From assembly GCF_027942865.1 (NCBI RefSeq), contig NC_134524.1:7551536-7615535 (forward strand): a DNA stretch of 64,000 bases, given 5' to 3'. The notes under the pieces were generated by a model, which saw only the letters and a program-made list of their open reading frames with translations, was not told the origin of the DNA and searched no databases. The position numbers and the translations under genes were made by a program. The DNA is from Odontesthes bonariensis (taxonomy: Eukaryota; Chordata; Actinopteri; Atheriniformes; Atherinopsidae). Below, piece by piece: positions 11,796 through 23,500 of the stretch (positions are counted from its first letter, which is position 1; the number at the start of each line of letters is the position of its first letter).

Positions 11796-11900
11796 GTTTT
11801 CTCCAAACGTGCTGCTGTGCATTATGAGCAAACATCTCCACTTTGGTTTGGTCTGTCCAAAGGACATTGTTCCAGAAGTCAATATAAAAGTAGATATTAA
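11796..11900 (-). mobile_element. Tc1/mariner transposase fragment
   Basis: Minus-strand translation reads FWNNVLWTDQTKVEMFAHN, then HVWRK. This is the segment around the second catalytic aspartate of Tc1-type transposases. It is short and abuts the hAT MITE, which interrupted or replaced the rest. From 11900 to 12440 no other feature is clear. Confidence 0.65.
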
Positions 11901-12440
11901 CCCCGATGTATCCGTGTGAAAGTAAAACTAAACAATTGTACGTTAAACTAATGCAATGAAGTGAAAAAAACAAAAAACAAAAGAAAGCCTGAGACAACTG
12001 GAACTACTCATGTACATCAGCTCATTCAGATTTATACTGAGCACAGCTTGAGTTGATGCAGTTAACTCCCACATGGGGTGTTACAGTCAAACAATAAATG
12101 CATGTTTGTAGCTGTGTGCCCACCAGACGTAAACACAGAAAAAACATCAACTCTAACCCACTGACCTGCATTGCAGTGGCTTCTCTTTGCTCAGTTTGCT
12201 TAGCGTTTTCTTCAGCGGTGCTTCCCTCTAGTGGTGACTCACGGTTACTTCACTGTTTGTTCAACAAGAGCCGCTGGCCCTCTTCACTTAGAATCTGAAT
12301 CTTTGAAGTCAAAAAAAGGCAGAAGTGACTTTTAACTGACCAAATAAAACAAACTGTGTTACACTGTTACATGTAAAAGTCATGCCCATGAGATTGGACT
12401 TCACAGAGAGGGTCTTTCTCTCTTTTATTTAGGGAGGTCC

Positions 12441-12605
12441 AGAGAGATCCATCCATCTGTTACTTTCCGCTTATCCGAGGTCGGACAACACTCCCCAGCT
12501 CCCTCTGAGGATCTCTTTCCAGGTCAGATGGGATATACAATCCCTCGGGTGTGTTCTGGGTCTGCTCTGGGGCCTCCTCCCAGTTGGACATGCCCGAAAA
12601 AGGCC
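12441..12605 (-). repeat. Non-LTR retrotransposon fragment (RTE/Rex-like)
   Basis: The segment starts CCATCCATCTGTTACTTTCC and continues with GGGATATACAATCCCTC and CTGGGTCTGCTCTGGGGCCT. It resembles the widespread fish repeat from the C-terminal part of an RTE-like reverse-transcriptase ORF, also present at 45176. It is read on the minus strand and heavily decayed. Confidence 0.5.
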
Positions 12606-12828
12606 TTTAAAAGTGCATTTTAAAAGTAAAGCGTGTAGTAGTGCTTCACTGGAGAATACTTACAAATGTGTATAATCTAACATTAAATACAGAATATTGA
12701 AAACGAATTATGCTACATCAATAATGTATTGGTAAGAGATGGTTATCAATCATTCTGAATCTATATTAGTATAATTCTTAGATGCTAAGAAGGCACTGAA
12801 GCATAAAAAGATTAAAGTTTAATATTAA

Positions 12829-13690
12829 TTAAATTCAATTCAGTTTTATTTATATAGCGCCAAATACAAAAAGTGTCGTCTCAAGGCACTTAGATAATAA
12901 AGTCCAATTCAAGACAATTGGAAGTCAATTCATTGTAATCATAATTATTTTCAAAATAATCCAATTCATTCATATAGAGCCAAATCAAAAACTATTTCCC
13001 AGCTAAGGAAACCAACAGATTGCACCAAAACTTGTCTTCAGTCCAATCTCCCGTCCTGAGCGTGCCTGAGGCGACTGTGGAGAGGAACGACTCCCTTTGA
13101 ACAGGAAGAAACCTCCATCAGAACCAGAACCAGAACCAGGAAGGGTGGCCATCCGCCTCCACCAGCTGGGGTTTGAGAAGACAAAAAAGAGGGAAAAACC
13201 CACTGTAACACCATTCAAAGGATACCTGTTGGAACAGGGAAACACCAGTTAATGACCACAATAATGTCACATATACATAATATCATTTGAGAAATTAAAC
13301 GGGGGAAAAAGAGAGTAAAGAGAGGAAAGGTGTGACAGATGAGACCCCCCAGCAGTCTGGGCCTTTAGCAGCTTAACTATGGGATGTTTCAGGGTCACCT
13401 GAGCCATATAAGAGCTTTATATTTGAGGAAAAGAATCTTAAATTGTATTCTGAATTTAACAGGGAGCCGATGAAGAGAAGCTAAAACTGTAGAAATATGA
13501 TCTCTGCTGTTAGTTCTCATCAGAACTCTGGCTGCAGCATTTTGGATCAACTGAAGGCTTTTCAGAGAATCTGTGGGACAGCCCAATAATAAAGAGTTAC
13601 AGTCGTCCAATCTTGAAGTAACAAATGCATGGAGCAGTTTTTCTGCATCACTCTGAGACAGGAGGTTCCTGATTTTACACTGCTCCGCAA
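12829..13690 (-). mobile_element. L2-like LINE fragment (3' tail plus ORF2 C-terminus)
   Basis: TTCAATTCAGTTTTATTTATA at the left is the complement of a typical L2 tail. Minus-strand translation of 13395-13610 gives DDCNSLLLGCP...LQLIQNAAARVL...HRLPVKFRIQFKIL, the C-terminal block of L2-clade reverse transcriptases. The part between (13060-13250), CCCTTTGAACAGGAAGAAACC and onward, is the usual intervening repeat sequence. There is no intact ORF. Confidence 0.65.
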
Positions 13691-14553
13691 CAGTGTATTA
13701 AAATATGATATACCTAACTCAAAATGAAGAAAAGTACATGAAAAAATGACTGTTTATGGAAATAATGTACTAACTTATTCCTTTTGAGTGGATCAGTGTC
13801 TATAAAACTGTTTTTTTATGCAACTTTTATAGAATCTACCTTATTAAATCACCAGTTAATCCCATGAACTTTCCATAAATCTAAGTGAGTACTGTGCCTT
13901 TGTCCGAGAAGTCACAGATAGATTTAGAAAAAAAGGATTTCAGTCCCTCACTGAAGCCTCATTATCGAAAGCAACAGTCATATCTGATGGTAAGGCCCAG
14001 GATATGCATTTAAATGCTGTTGTGGACATATTTAAATCAAGAAAACATAGATGGAGAATATTAACAGCAGGCTTTCATGTTAAGAAATATTTGTTTATTT
14101 TGATTCCATTTTATATCCAGAAAACAGATCAACTCATTAAAACCCAACATAGGATGTCTTAAAAGTAGTATTAAGAAAAAGTGATTCAAAGACTAATAAA
14201 AGGAAATAAAGCTTTTGTTTTCATATTTCATGAAGATCTCAGAGTGTATCTGTTAATTAGGGATTCATGGAGCAAATTCAGTAATATGAATATTGCGGCA
14301 GGGACCAATAATTATTTTTTATTTTTTTCATCTGAAATGCAGTGAATTAAGGCGGAAAGAAGCCGGAAATAGTAAAAGTAAAAGCAGCCCTGAGTGCTTT
14401 TATTTTGAAGGCGGACACCAAACATCCGGTTGCGGCCTCCTCCTCTCTAACCTGCGCCATCTTGATTTTCAGGAGCAGACACTTCCCAGCCGTTGGACGT
14501 CGGGAGCTGTTTCGCAGCCGTTGACCTTCCGTCCTCTCTCCGCAGTGTGAAAC
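13691..14553 (+). promoter_or_regulatory. FAAH2 upstream region and 5' untranslated sequence
   Basis: 13691-14290 is AT-rich and shows no recognised element. From about 14390 the sequence becomes more GC-rich, with CpGs up to the FAAH2 start codon at 14554, so the promoter and 5' leader most likely lie here. No TATA box is evident. An exact start site cannot be given. Confidence 0.4.
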
Positions 14554-17500
14554 ATGGCCCTGAGCTGCCTGGAAAAGGCCCAGGTATGGCTCTTCAAAGC
14601 GTTCACGGGGATCTGCTTCATCATTTTCCGCTTCTTCTCCTCCCCTCGGAGACCCGCTGAGCCCAGGAAGAGGCTGCCGCCCGTCAGCAACCCGCTGCTG
14701 CTGGAGCCAGCGACGCAGCTGGCCAAAAGGATCCGGCGAAAAGAGGTGCGTGTGTTCAGCCAGATAAAGCGGGACGCAGAAACTCCATCAGGTTGAACCG
14801 TCTCGCAGATTATCTCCTCTTTTGGGGGTATTTTCATGAACTACGAGCTGTTTTTTTTACACCAGAATTCAGCATCTTAAAGTGGCTGACGGTTATAAAT
14901 CCTTGTTTTAATCAAAGCAGCAACACCACAGGTACAGTCAACAGGAGACATCTTCTCCCTGTGGTTTTATTCTGCTTCCACACGCCTTCAGGAGGAGGCT
15001 AACTAACACCTGTGGAATGGTAACACACTGAACTGTCGGCTGTTTTAAGAGCAGGGAAGTTATAGGACTGGAAAACATCCCTGCATCAGGTTAAATGTCC
15101 GCTGAGGACCTCACCTGTGGAAAGTTTTTAAACTCACAATATAAAGAGAATCATTAATAGATTAACTCAGAAATGTTAGGAGGCATGTTATTACATTGTT
15201 TTATGCATGAGTGCACATCAGAAAGCTGTTTAAAACTGTTTTTTTTGGGTCTGGATCTAAAAGATTGAGTCAGTTTGAGCTGTATGTGTCTGTAACTGAT
15301 CCCCACGTGCACTTAGGTGGTCTGAACGGTGTGTTTCTGCAGGTGTCCAGTGTGGAGGTGGTGCAGGCTTACATCGACAGGATCCAGGAAGTTAACCCCT
15401 TTCTCAACGCTGTGGTGAAAGACAGGCACGCTTCACTTTTATCTCCTCTTTTTATGGTTATTGTGCATCAGCACTGCAGGGCCTGGAGTTTTTTTTCCTT
15501 CTGCAGGAGGGCAACTGCACCGGTTTAATGACATTTAGCTGACCCAGCTTCTCATATTTGGGTATTTTATGCACTTATTGTGTGCCCATGTTTCTTTTTT
15601 TAAGAATTATCTTGGAATAATGGAAGAGGAAGTATGTTAACGGAGGATGATGAGGGATAAATATATGACTAGAATAGGGTTAATTGTTATATTGTAATTT
15701 AATTAGTATATGGTATATATTTATTTATAGGGATAGTTATATATATATATATATATTCATATTTACATTTATATTTACAAGGATATGTGTGTAGTATATA
15801 TTTATTTTTGTGATTATATATTTATTTAGATATTTAGGAAGTGTATATATGGCATATATTAATATAGGTGTATTGTAGCTAGGATATTTACAAACTGAAG
15901 AGTAGTTACAAAGGGGAGGGAAACTAAAAAAGTATTGTACTTCTTCCCATTCCTTTTTTGAACAATGTTTTTTTATGTATTAGCACTTTATGTGATAGAA
16001 TTTTATTTATTTTTTTTTAAATTGCTCTTTTTCTTTCTTTTGTATATACAAATAGTTACATATATTTTCTTTTTTATACATGTTTGAAAATAAAAATCTA
16101 TCAATCAATCTTCCTTTTGGATGTTTGGAGCCAGGATATTTTTTATTTTAACGCTGATATGCTCCCTTTTTTAAACAGAAAATGTATCGGTGCTGCATCA
16201 CAGATTGATGTATAATCTGAACGCTGAGCTTTTATTAACGGAAATGAGTCCTAATCTCTGCGTTTCCTCTGTGCAGGTTCGCATCTGCCCTGCAGGAGGC
16301 GGCTCAGGTGGATAAGCTGATTGAGGAGGAGACAGGAGGAGAGGAGGTGCTGGAGGACCGGCTGCCTTTACTGGGAGTCCCGCTGTCTGTGAAAGAGTCT
16401 TTTTCCCTCCTGGGTAATTCCAGGACTCTAATCTCCAGCCCGCCACTCTGGTTACACACACGTTGCGTGTAATTGAGTCAACATTTGATACTGGTCACAT
16501 ACATCCAGCCACACCTGGATCCAACAGCTGCTTTGACTGGTCAAACCCACAGTAACAGTTTTAGGATCATAAAACCTTTCTCTGGGAGATAAACACGCTT
16601 GTAGGAGCTATTTGTAGAGTTTTTGTTTTTTGGTTCTAGTTGTAAATTTAATTAGCTAATTATGAGTAACTTTATTTGATTAATTTCAGTGCTTTATTTA
16701 GATTAGATTTTTCTTGCTAATATTCTTTGTTAGTTATTTGTTTTGAATATTTTGCTAATTGGGTCACACTGGGCACCTGAGTCTATTTATGTAGGTAGGC
16801 ACCTGGAGTCCCAGCATGCACTGGGGTGGGCCAATGGTTTTTACCAGGGAAAGGGAGAGAGCAGCAGGTTTTCTTTGTTCTTTTGTTTGTTTTATTGTTT
16901 TGGAAATAAAAAATCAGAAAAACGCAAGAATTAATTTTTGGACATTCATCTTTTGCCTGCGTTAAACCACATCCCCCATGGTGCATCAGTGGTCTTTAGA
17001 TTTTGTTTGGTTTAAGTTTAATTTGTTTTTCATGGACAAATGGCCACTACAACGCTTCATCCCCTCTTTCAGGCATGCCCTTCACCACCGGCGTCATCTC
17101 CAGACGAGGAGTCGTGGCCTCCGTCGATGCTCCGCCGGTGGCCCTGCTGAAGAGAGCGGGCGCCATACCGCTGGGCGTCACCAACACCAGCGAGCTGTGC
17201 ATGTGGTCCGAGGCGCACAACCACCTCTACGGGGTCACCAACAACCCGTACGACCTGGAGAGGATACCAGGGGGAAGCTCAGGTGACTGCAAGGACGCAG
17301 CATTTGATAACACGAGATTAGACTGCTTCACTCTCATGATCTCTCTGTCTGTGTGTGTCCTGGGGCCTCAGGGGGGGAGGGCAGCATCCTGGCGGCAGCA
17401 GGAGCGGTCATCGGCGTGGGCTCCGACATCGGCGGCAGCATCCGCATGCCCTGCTTTTTCAATGGAATATTTGGCCATAAAACCACTCCGGGTAAGACAG

Positions 17501-20500
17501 ACCGGCCGGCTTTGGTCTCAGCTGCACACCCCGCCTGCTCTGGAGTCGTTTTCGTGTGACGGTTTCGGGTGTAATTTGGTTCGCAGAGCTTTCAGAGGGC
17601 TCAGACAGTCGTTACTCTGGGAGTCCGTTGCTCTCCTGCTGTAGTGTCAGCTACAGTTGGATCATCTCGTCTTTAACCCTAATCCCTGATAGGGGACATT
17701 TTTGTCCACTTGGGCTGTACTTTCTCCTCTAATTTCACACTGTAGATAGTGATACTCATCATATTTGGTCCAGTTGTGCATTTTTGACTATTTTTTCGAA
17801 TTTCAAACACACATCATATACAATGCAATTTTTCATTGTGTAGGAAAAAAACTCCTTAATTTCTGAAAAGGGACATTTTTGTCCCCTTTTAAAACGACCT
17901 AAAAACATCATATATTAATATTTCTTTCCACTTTTTTTTTCATAAATCTTTTATTCCACTTCAGTTCTGGTCATAACTACCAAGTTTTCAAATATTTTTT
18001 AAAAAATTAACCCTTTAGATGCCAATTTGAACTTTTTAGCCCAAATTTTAAGCCTTTAGGTGCCAGTATTTTCAAAATATGGAATGCAAAGTGGAATTAT
18101 TGAGTAGGGATGATTATGGTCTGGGATATGTCAATGATTAGCAACAACTTTGATTTTTAGGGATTTTGAATTTTTTTGTTATTCCTGATTTTTAAAAAAA
18201 CTCCTTAATTTCTGAAAAGGGACATTTTTTGTCCCCTTCTAAAATGATCCCCAAAATACCATATATTAATATTTTTTTCCACTTTTTATTTTTCAGAAAT
18301 CTTTTCTTCCACTTCAGTTCTGATCATAACCACCAAGTTTTCAATTATTTTCAAAAAATTAACCTTTTAAATACCAGTGTATATGAGGAAAACACCAATT
18401 TCTGTGAAAAAACACACACAAAAACTGCTTTATTTTCAATATATGCAATGCAAAGTTAAATATTCTATGGGGGATTATTAGGTCTGGGATATGTCATTGA
18501 TGAGCAACAACATCAGTTTTTACAGCTTTTTAGTTTTTCTGCAGTGGCAGATTACAGAAACGGCTCCCATAGACATCCATTATAATGAATACAGCATTAG
18601 ACTAATAGCACACAAGCTTATATTATCAGAACATGTATAACTGCGGCTTCAATTGAGATTTAGCTTGAAGGGGGCTAAAGAAAAACCAAGATGTTTCGAG
18701 TGTAAAGGATGTATTCATATATACTGGGGCTGCCCTGCAGGTGTGGTGTCCAGTGAGAACCAGTACCCCCCTACCTCCGGCAGACAGGAGGAGTACCTCA
18801 GCTCCGGTCCCATGTGTCGCTACGCTGAGGACCTGCTGCCCATGCTGCAGATCATGGCGGGACCCAGGGCTAACATGTAAGATCTCTGCTTGTGTTTGCT
18901 ACTGTAATTACGTTTCCCTGAAGGTGTTTAGCCGCATTCCCACTGTAGGAACCTTCTGCAGTTCCTATAACCTTTTCAGGAACGTTTTTTCCCACATTCG
19001 CACATACAGGAACTCGGGACCACGGCCCTCAGTTCCTGGAACCATTTCAGCTCCTTCTCCTCAGCTGGGTCTGTTCTGGTTTCCATAGGAACACATCTGA
19101 CGGAGGTGTTTTGTGGTCGGTAGCTCCGCCCCTTGTCATGTTGTCAGGCTGAAATGTTTCCTCATACGACACGCGTGTTTAATAAGTTAAACCTCCACGT
19201 GGTCTCCTTTGTCTGCGGCGCTCTGCTCTCCTTCCTTCATGAAACCAAGAAGTATGGCCTGCGCTCCATCCTTCGTCTCCTGACTCTCTCTGTGAGCTCT
19301 GCCAGCCTCCATGTTAGACGCCTGATGTGATCGTCCATGATTAATATCACCGTCATGCAGACCATGAACACGGTGGCCTCCCCGCTCTCCATGTTAGCTT
19401 CTTTGTGGTGTTTTTTTCTTCTCTCCTTAAGGCGGATTTACAGTTGATGCGTCGCTCACGGCGCAGCCGGCCCGTGACGTCAAAATGACGTTTCAGGCAT
19501 GGGGCTTCCCTTGAAAAGACAGCGCAGCGCGTTGTCGTGCACCGGTCGATTTTTGTAACTCGGCTGCGCCGAGAACGACAAACTGGATGGACCGATGTGA
19601 GACCGGCTCAGTGAGGAGGTGCGTTTGTATGAAACTGCAGTGAAACAGCACAGGGACCAACGTAAACTCCCAAAACTGGTGCACAGAGATGGGCAGAACT
19701 TTGGGGAAAGAGGGAGAGTTCTGTAAGAATGTGTGGAAGAAGCTACGGGACAGATACGTGAAGGCAAAGAAGAGGGCAGAGACTCTGTTGATGCCGGGGG
19801 CTTCAGACCTTCACCTCTATTGACTGAATTAAAAAATTAAAATGATCCAGATACTGCAGCAGCATCATTAATGACAGTACTCCTGCTCTTCATTGTTTTC
19901 TTCTCCACTTTCGTGGTTGTAGAGTAGCGCTAACCTTCACGTAGCAGCGCCACCTCTGTGACGGAGAAGATTGCAAATACTGGCGCATCGATTTGCACCA
20001 CTATATATAGCCGGCACGAAATCGTGACGTCATCAACACCGCTCGCGCTAGCAGACACGGCAACCATGCTAGAGCCTTTACTTTTGGCGGGTTTTGTTTA
20101 GTTTTGTTTTGTTGTTGAATGTGGAGCTAAAGTAACACGTCGCTGTCGCATCAGTCCCGACTCATGTGCGAATGCAGACTGAAACAGTTCCCCTGGAGAA
20201 GGACAGTTATCAGAACAAAATTAGAGGAGGACAGTTCTTAGAACGTCTCTGTCCGCATGCGGCTCTTGTTGATCTGTGGTCTTATCGACGGTGTTTTCTT
20301 TCTTCATGTGATCACAGGCTGTCCTTAAACACAAAGGTCGACCTAAAGAAGCTGCGCTTCTTCACCATCCCTCATGACGGCGGCTCTACGTACACATACC
20401 CCGTCAGCAAAGAGCTGGTGGACATCCAGAGGAAGGTGAGCAGACCGCGTCCGTCCACTAACTTCCACGAGCTGTCGCCTGTGTGAAACGGCTCAGATTT

Positions 20501-23500
20501 GAACCCTCGTGTGGTGTCCCGCAGGTGGTGGAGCGTCTGGAGGCGGACCTCGGGGTGAAGGTCCAACAAGTGTGTTTACCTGGGCTGCGCTACGGCTTCC
20601 AGATCTGGGACACGTACATGAGTCTCCCTGACAAGGATGGGAAAGTAGGTCCATGTGACAGAGTTTTCTGTTTGTCTTCCTGTGGAGAAAAGAGAAGTCG
20701 GACTCAGCTGTGCAGCCTCTTAATTTATTGATCAGAAGCGACATGAACATGGCAGCTTGAGATTGAGATTGAACTTTATTGTCATTACACATATACAAGT
20801 ATAGCATAACGAAAAGTAGTTTTTGGCATCTGACCAAAAGTGCAAACAGCAGCAATAAAAAAAATGAAGTAATGAGCAAGTGAAAGCAGTAATATAGTGC
20901 ATTTTTACAGATTAGTAATTACAGATAGTGAATGAAATACAAATAAATATACGGATTAAAGTGCAGTGGTAATATATACATCTATAGCTCTTGATATCAT
21001 TGTGTGGCCCAAACCCAACCTGCTGTCTGAGAACGCTGCTACAGCTTCGTCATCGTCTAGACAGAGTTAATTCTGGTCCTTAACATGTGGTTCGAGCAGA
21101 GCCAAGGCCTCAATCCAAAGAATTGTACATATCCTCCAGTTTTAGCTCAGAGATGCTACTGTTACTCTAACATATTATCATGTACATTTCTGTGAAATAC
21201 AGCCTGAGAGCTGATGGAAAACACGGCGTTGGAGGTCCAGTTTGGGGGTGCAGATACATCAATACCCTCCACAAAACTTAAAACTTGTAGGTGAAAGGCC
21301 GACTCCGGAGCTGGAGTTTTGTTTGTCCCTTCTGGGATGCCGTAGTAACATGACTCGGCATGCTGGTGAAAAGGAGCAGGACACACAGGCAGAAGGTGTG
21401 GTTAAAACTTTCCTTTGTTCCTTGTGTTGGGACTAAACTCAGGCCAACAGCTATAAACCTTTTTAAATATCTAGAATACAAAGTCAATCAGCTGTATTTC
21501 CAGCTGTTAGAGGTGCTGGAGGGATATTAAAAGAACTATTAACTCGTTTGCAGGAAAGGAAAACAACGGCTTGAAAAGTCATTTGAATTCTGCAGGCAGC
21601 TGCTTTGGCTTAGCTATTCGGCTCAAAGGGTCAAACTTCAGGAATAAGTAGGGCTCGCATACACATGAGATTGTTTTTTTTTTCTTCTCCCAACCCAAAG
21701 AAACCTGGAGGGTTGGGCGAGTACGGACTGACCCAGCAGGGAAGCGGGCATTTGTTCCTTCTCTGTTGCCACGGCTTGAGTTAATAAGACATGTTTCACT
21801 GTGAGAGAGAGCAGGCCGAGCCTCCGTCACTGCGGCCATTGTGCGCCGGGTCCAGTAATCCGTTTAGCTGCCAGCACTCTGCACGCCGCTCATTTTTATC
21901 ACCTCAGAGGACATCACGCTGCCTCTGACCCACTTACCCCGACCGAACCTGAAAGCAGTTCTTCCTTGTAGGGACACCACAGAAACCCTCACAGTGTGAA
22001 CGTGTGAACAGATTTATAGCCCCACAAACATTGTGGCCTGAGGCTGTGACTCATTTACAGCCTCGTTAACCCGGGAACACACCGGAGAACTCCTCAGCTC
22101 ACAGACAAAGTGTTCACTCTGGTCACAGGTAAAGTTTGGCAGCGCTGGACTCAGAGAGCGAGCGAGCAAATGATTCACATTCTTGGGATGTGATGAACAA
22201 TGTGCGTGTTGTTTTTAGGCGCGAATCTAATGTGACAGACCCACCTGACCCAGTTATTTAGTCCAGTGACGCCATCTCAAAGTCTTCTCGGTTTGCTCTT
22301 ATTTAAAATAAGACGATGGATGTGGAACAAAGTTCATTTAGATATATTTTCTGGTACTTTGGGCCTCTCCTCCACCACATTTGAGAGGAAAACATTGCTT
22401 TTTTTTTTTTTTTTTTTAACCTTTCTGTGTCTATCTGACAGCTGCAGTTACACAAACCTTTTTTTTTTTCAAAAATATTTTTATTGGATTTTCCTTATCC
22501 ACAACAATGTGAGGGCACATCCAGCATAAATAGTAGAAGTAATAATAAATAAATAAAATAAAGTAAAAACAAAACAAACACTTTGGGTATATAGAAAGTA
22601 AAATAAAATAAAACAAAACAAACACCTTGGGTATATAGAAAGTAAAATAAAATAAAACAAACACCTTGGGTATATAGAAAGTAAAATAAAATAAAACAAA
22701 ACAAACACCTTGGGTATATAGAAAGTAAAATAAAATAAAACAAACACCTTGGGTATATAGAAAGTAAAATAAAATAAAACAAATCAAACAACTTGGGTAT
22801 ATAGAAAGTAAAATAAAATAAAACAAAACAAACACCTTGGGTATATAGAAAGTAAAATAAAATAAAACAAACACCTTGGGTATATAGAAAGTAAAATAAA
22901 ATAAAACAAATCAAACAACTTGGGTATATAGATAGTAATAATGCCAAGGTGCAGTTACACAAACCTGACACAGCAAACAGATCCCAGATTTCACAAGACG
23001 AACCCAAACCATATTTCAAGTCATTAAAAGAGCGGAAATCCTCCAGAAATGAGCAGATTACAGTTTTAGTAGATTAAAGTGACAATAATGAGCTTATTCT
23101 CACTGTTTTCTGTGGTTTGGAACTATTTTTCAGGCATTTGAAGACTTCGCGTTTGTTTCTCCGGTGCAGAGGTTCTCCTCCATTAATAAATGACTTATTT
23201 AAAGTGGCGCCCGATGTTGAGATAACACTGTGGCAGAGGTTGTTGTTTCGGGTGGATTATCGACCCTTCGGCTGGTGGTTGTGGTCGGGCTAGAGCTACA
23301 CGGCGCCTCCACCCAAAGATAAGACGCACGCAAACTTGGCGTGACCTCAGAAAGTTAATGTTTGGATGTTTTTTTATCCCCCAGTCTCCGCTGCCTTTCG
23401 CCGAGTTGATGGGAGAGCCGGGTCGACCTGCGCTGCCCCCGTGGGAGCTGCTGAAATGGATGATGGGAAAATCGGAGCATACGATGGCTGCCATCTGTAA

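Noticed and set aside
11677-11997. Minus-strand 106-codon frame as a gene
   Set aside because: Only the middle part resembles Tc1 transposase; the rest crosses the hAT MITE boundary, so the frame is a chance fusion.
22431-23019. Minus-strand frames rich in Phe/Leu/Tyr
   Set aside because: They come from the AAAATAAAATAAAAC minisatellite read in antisense.
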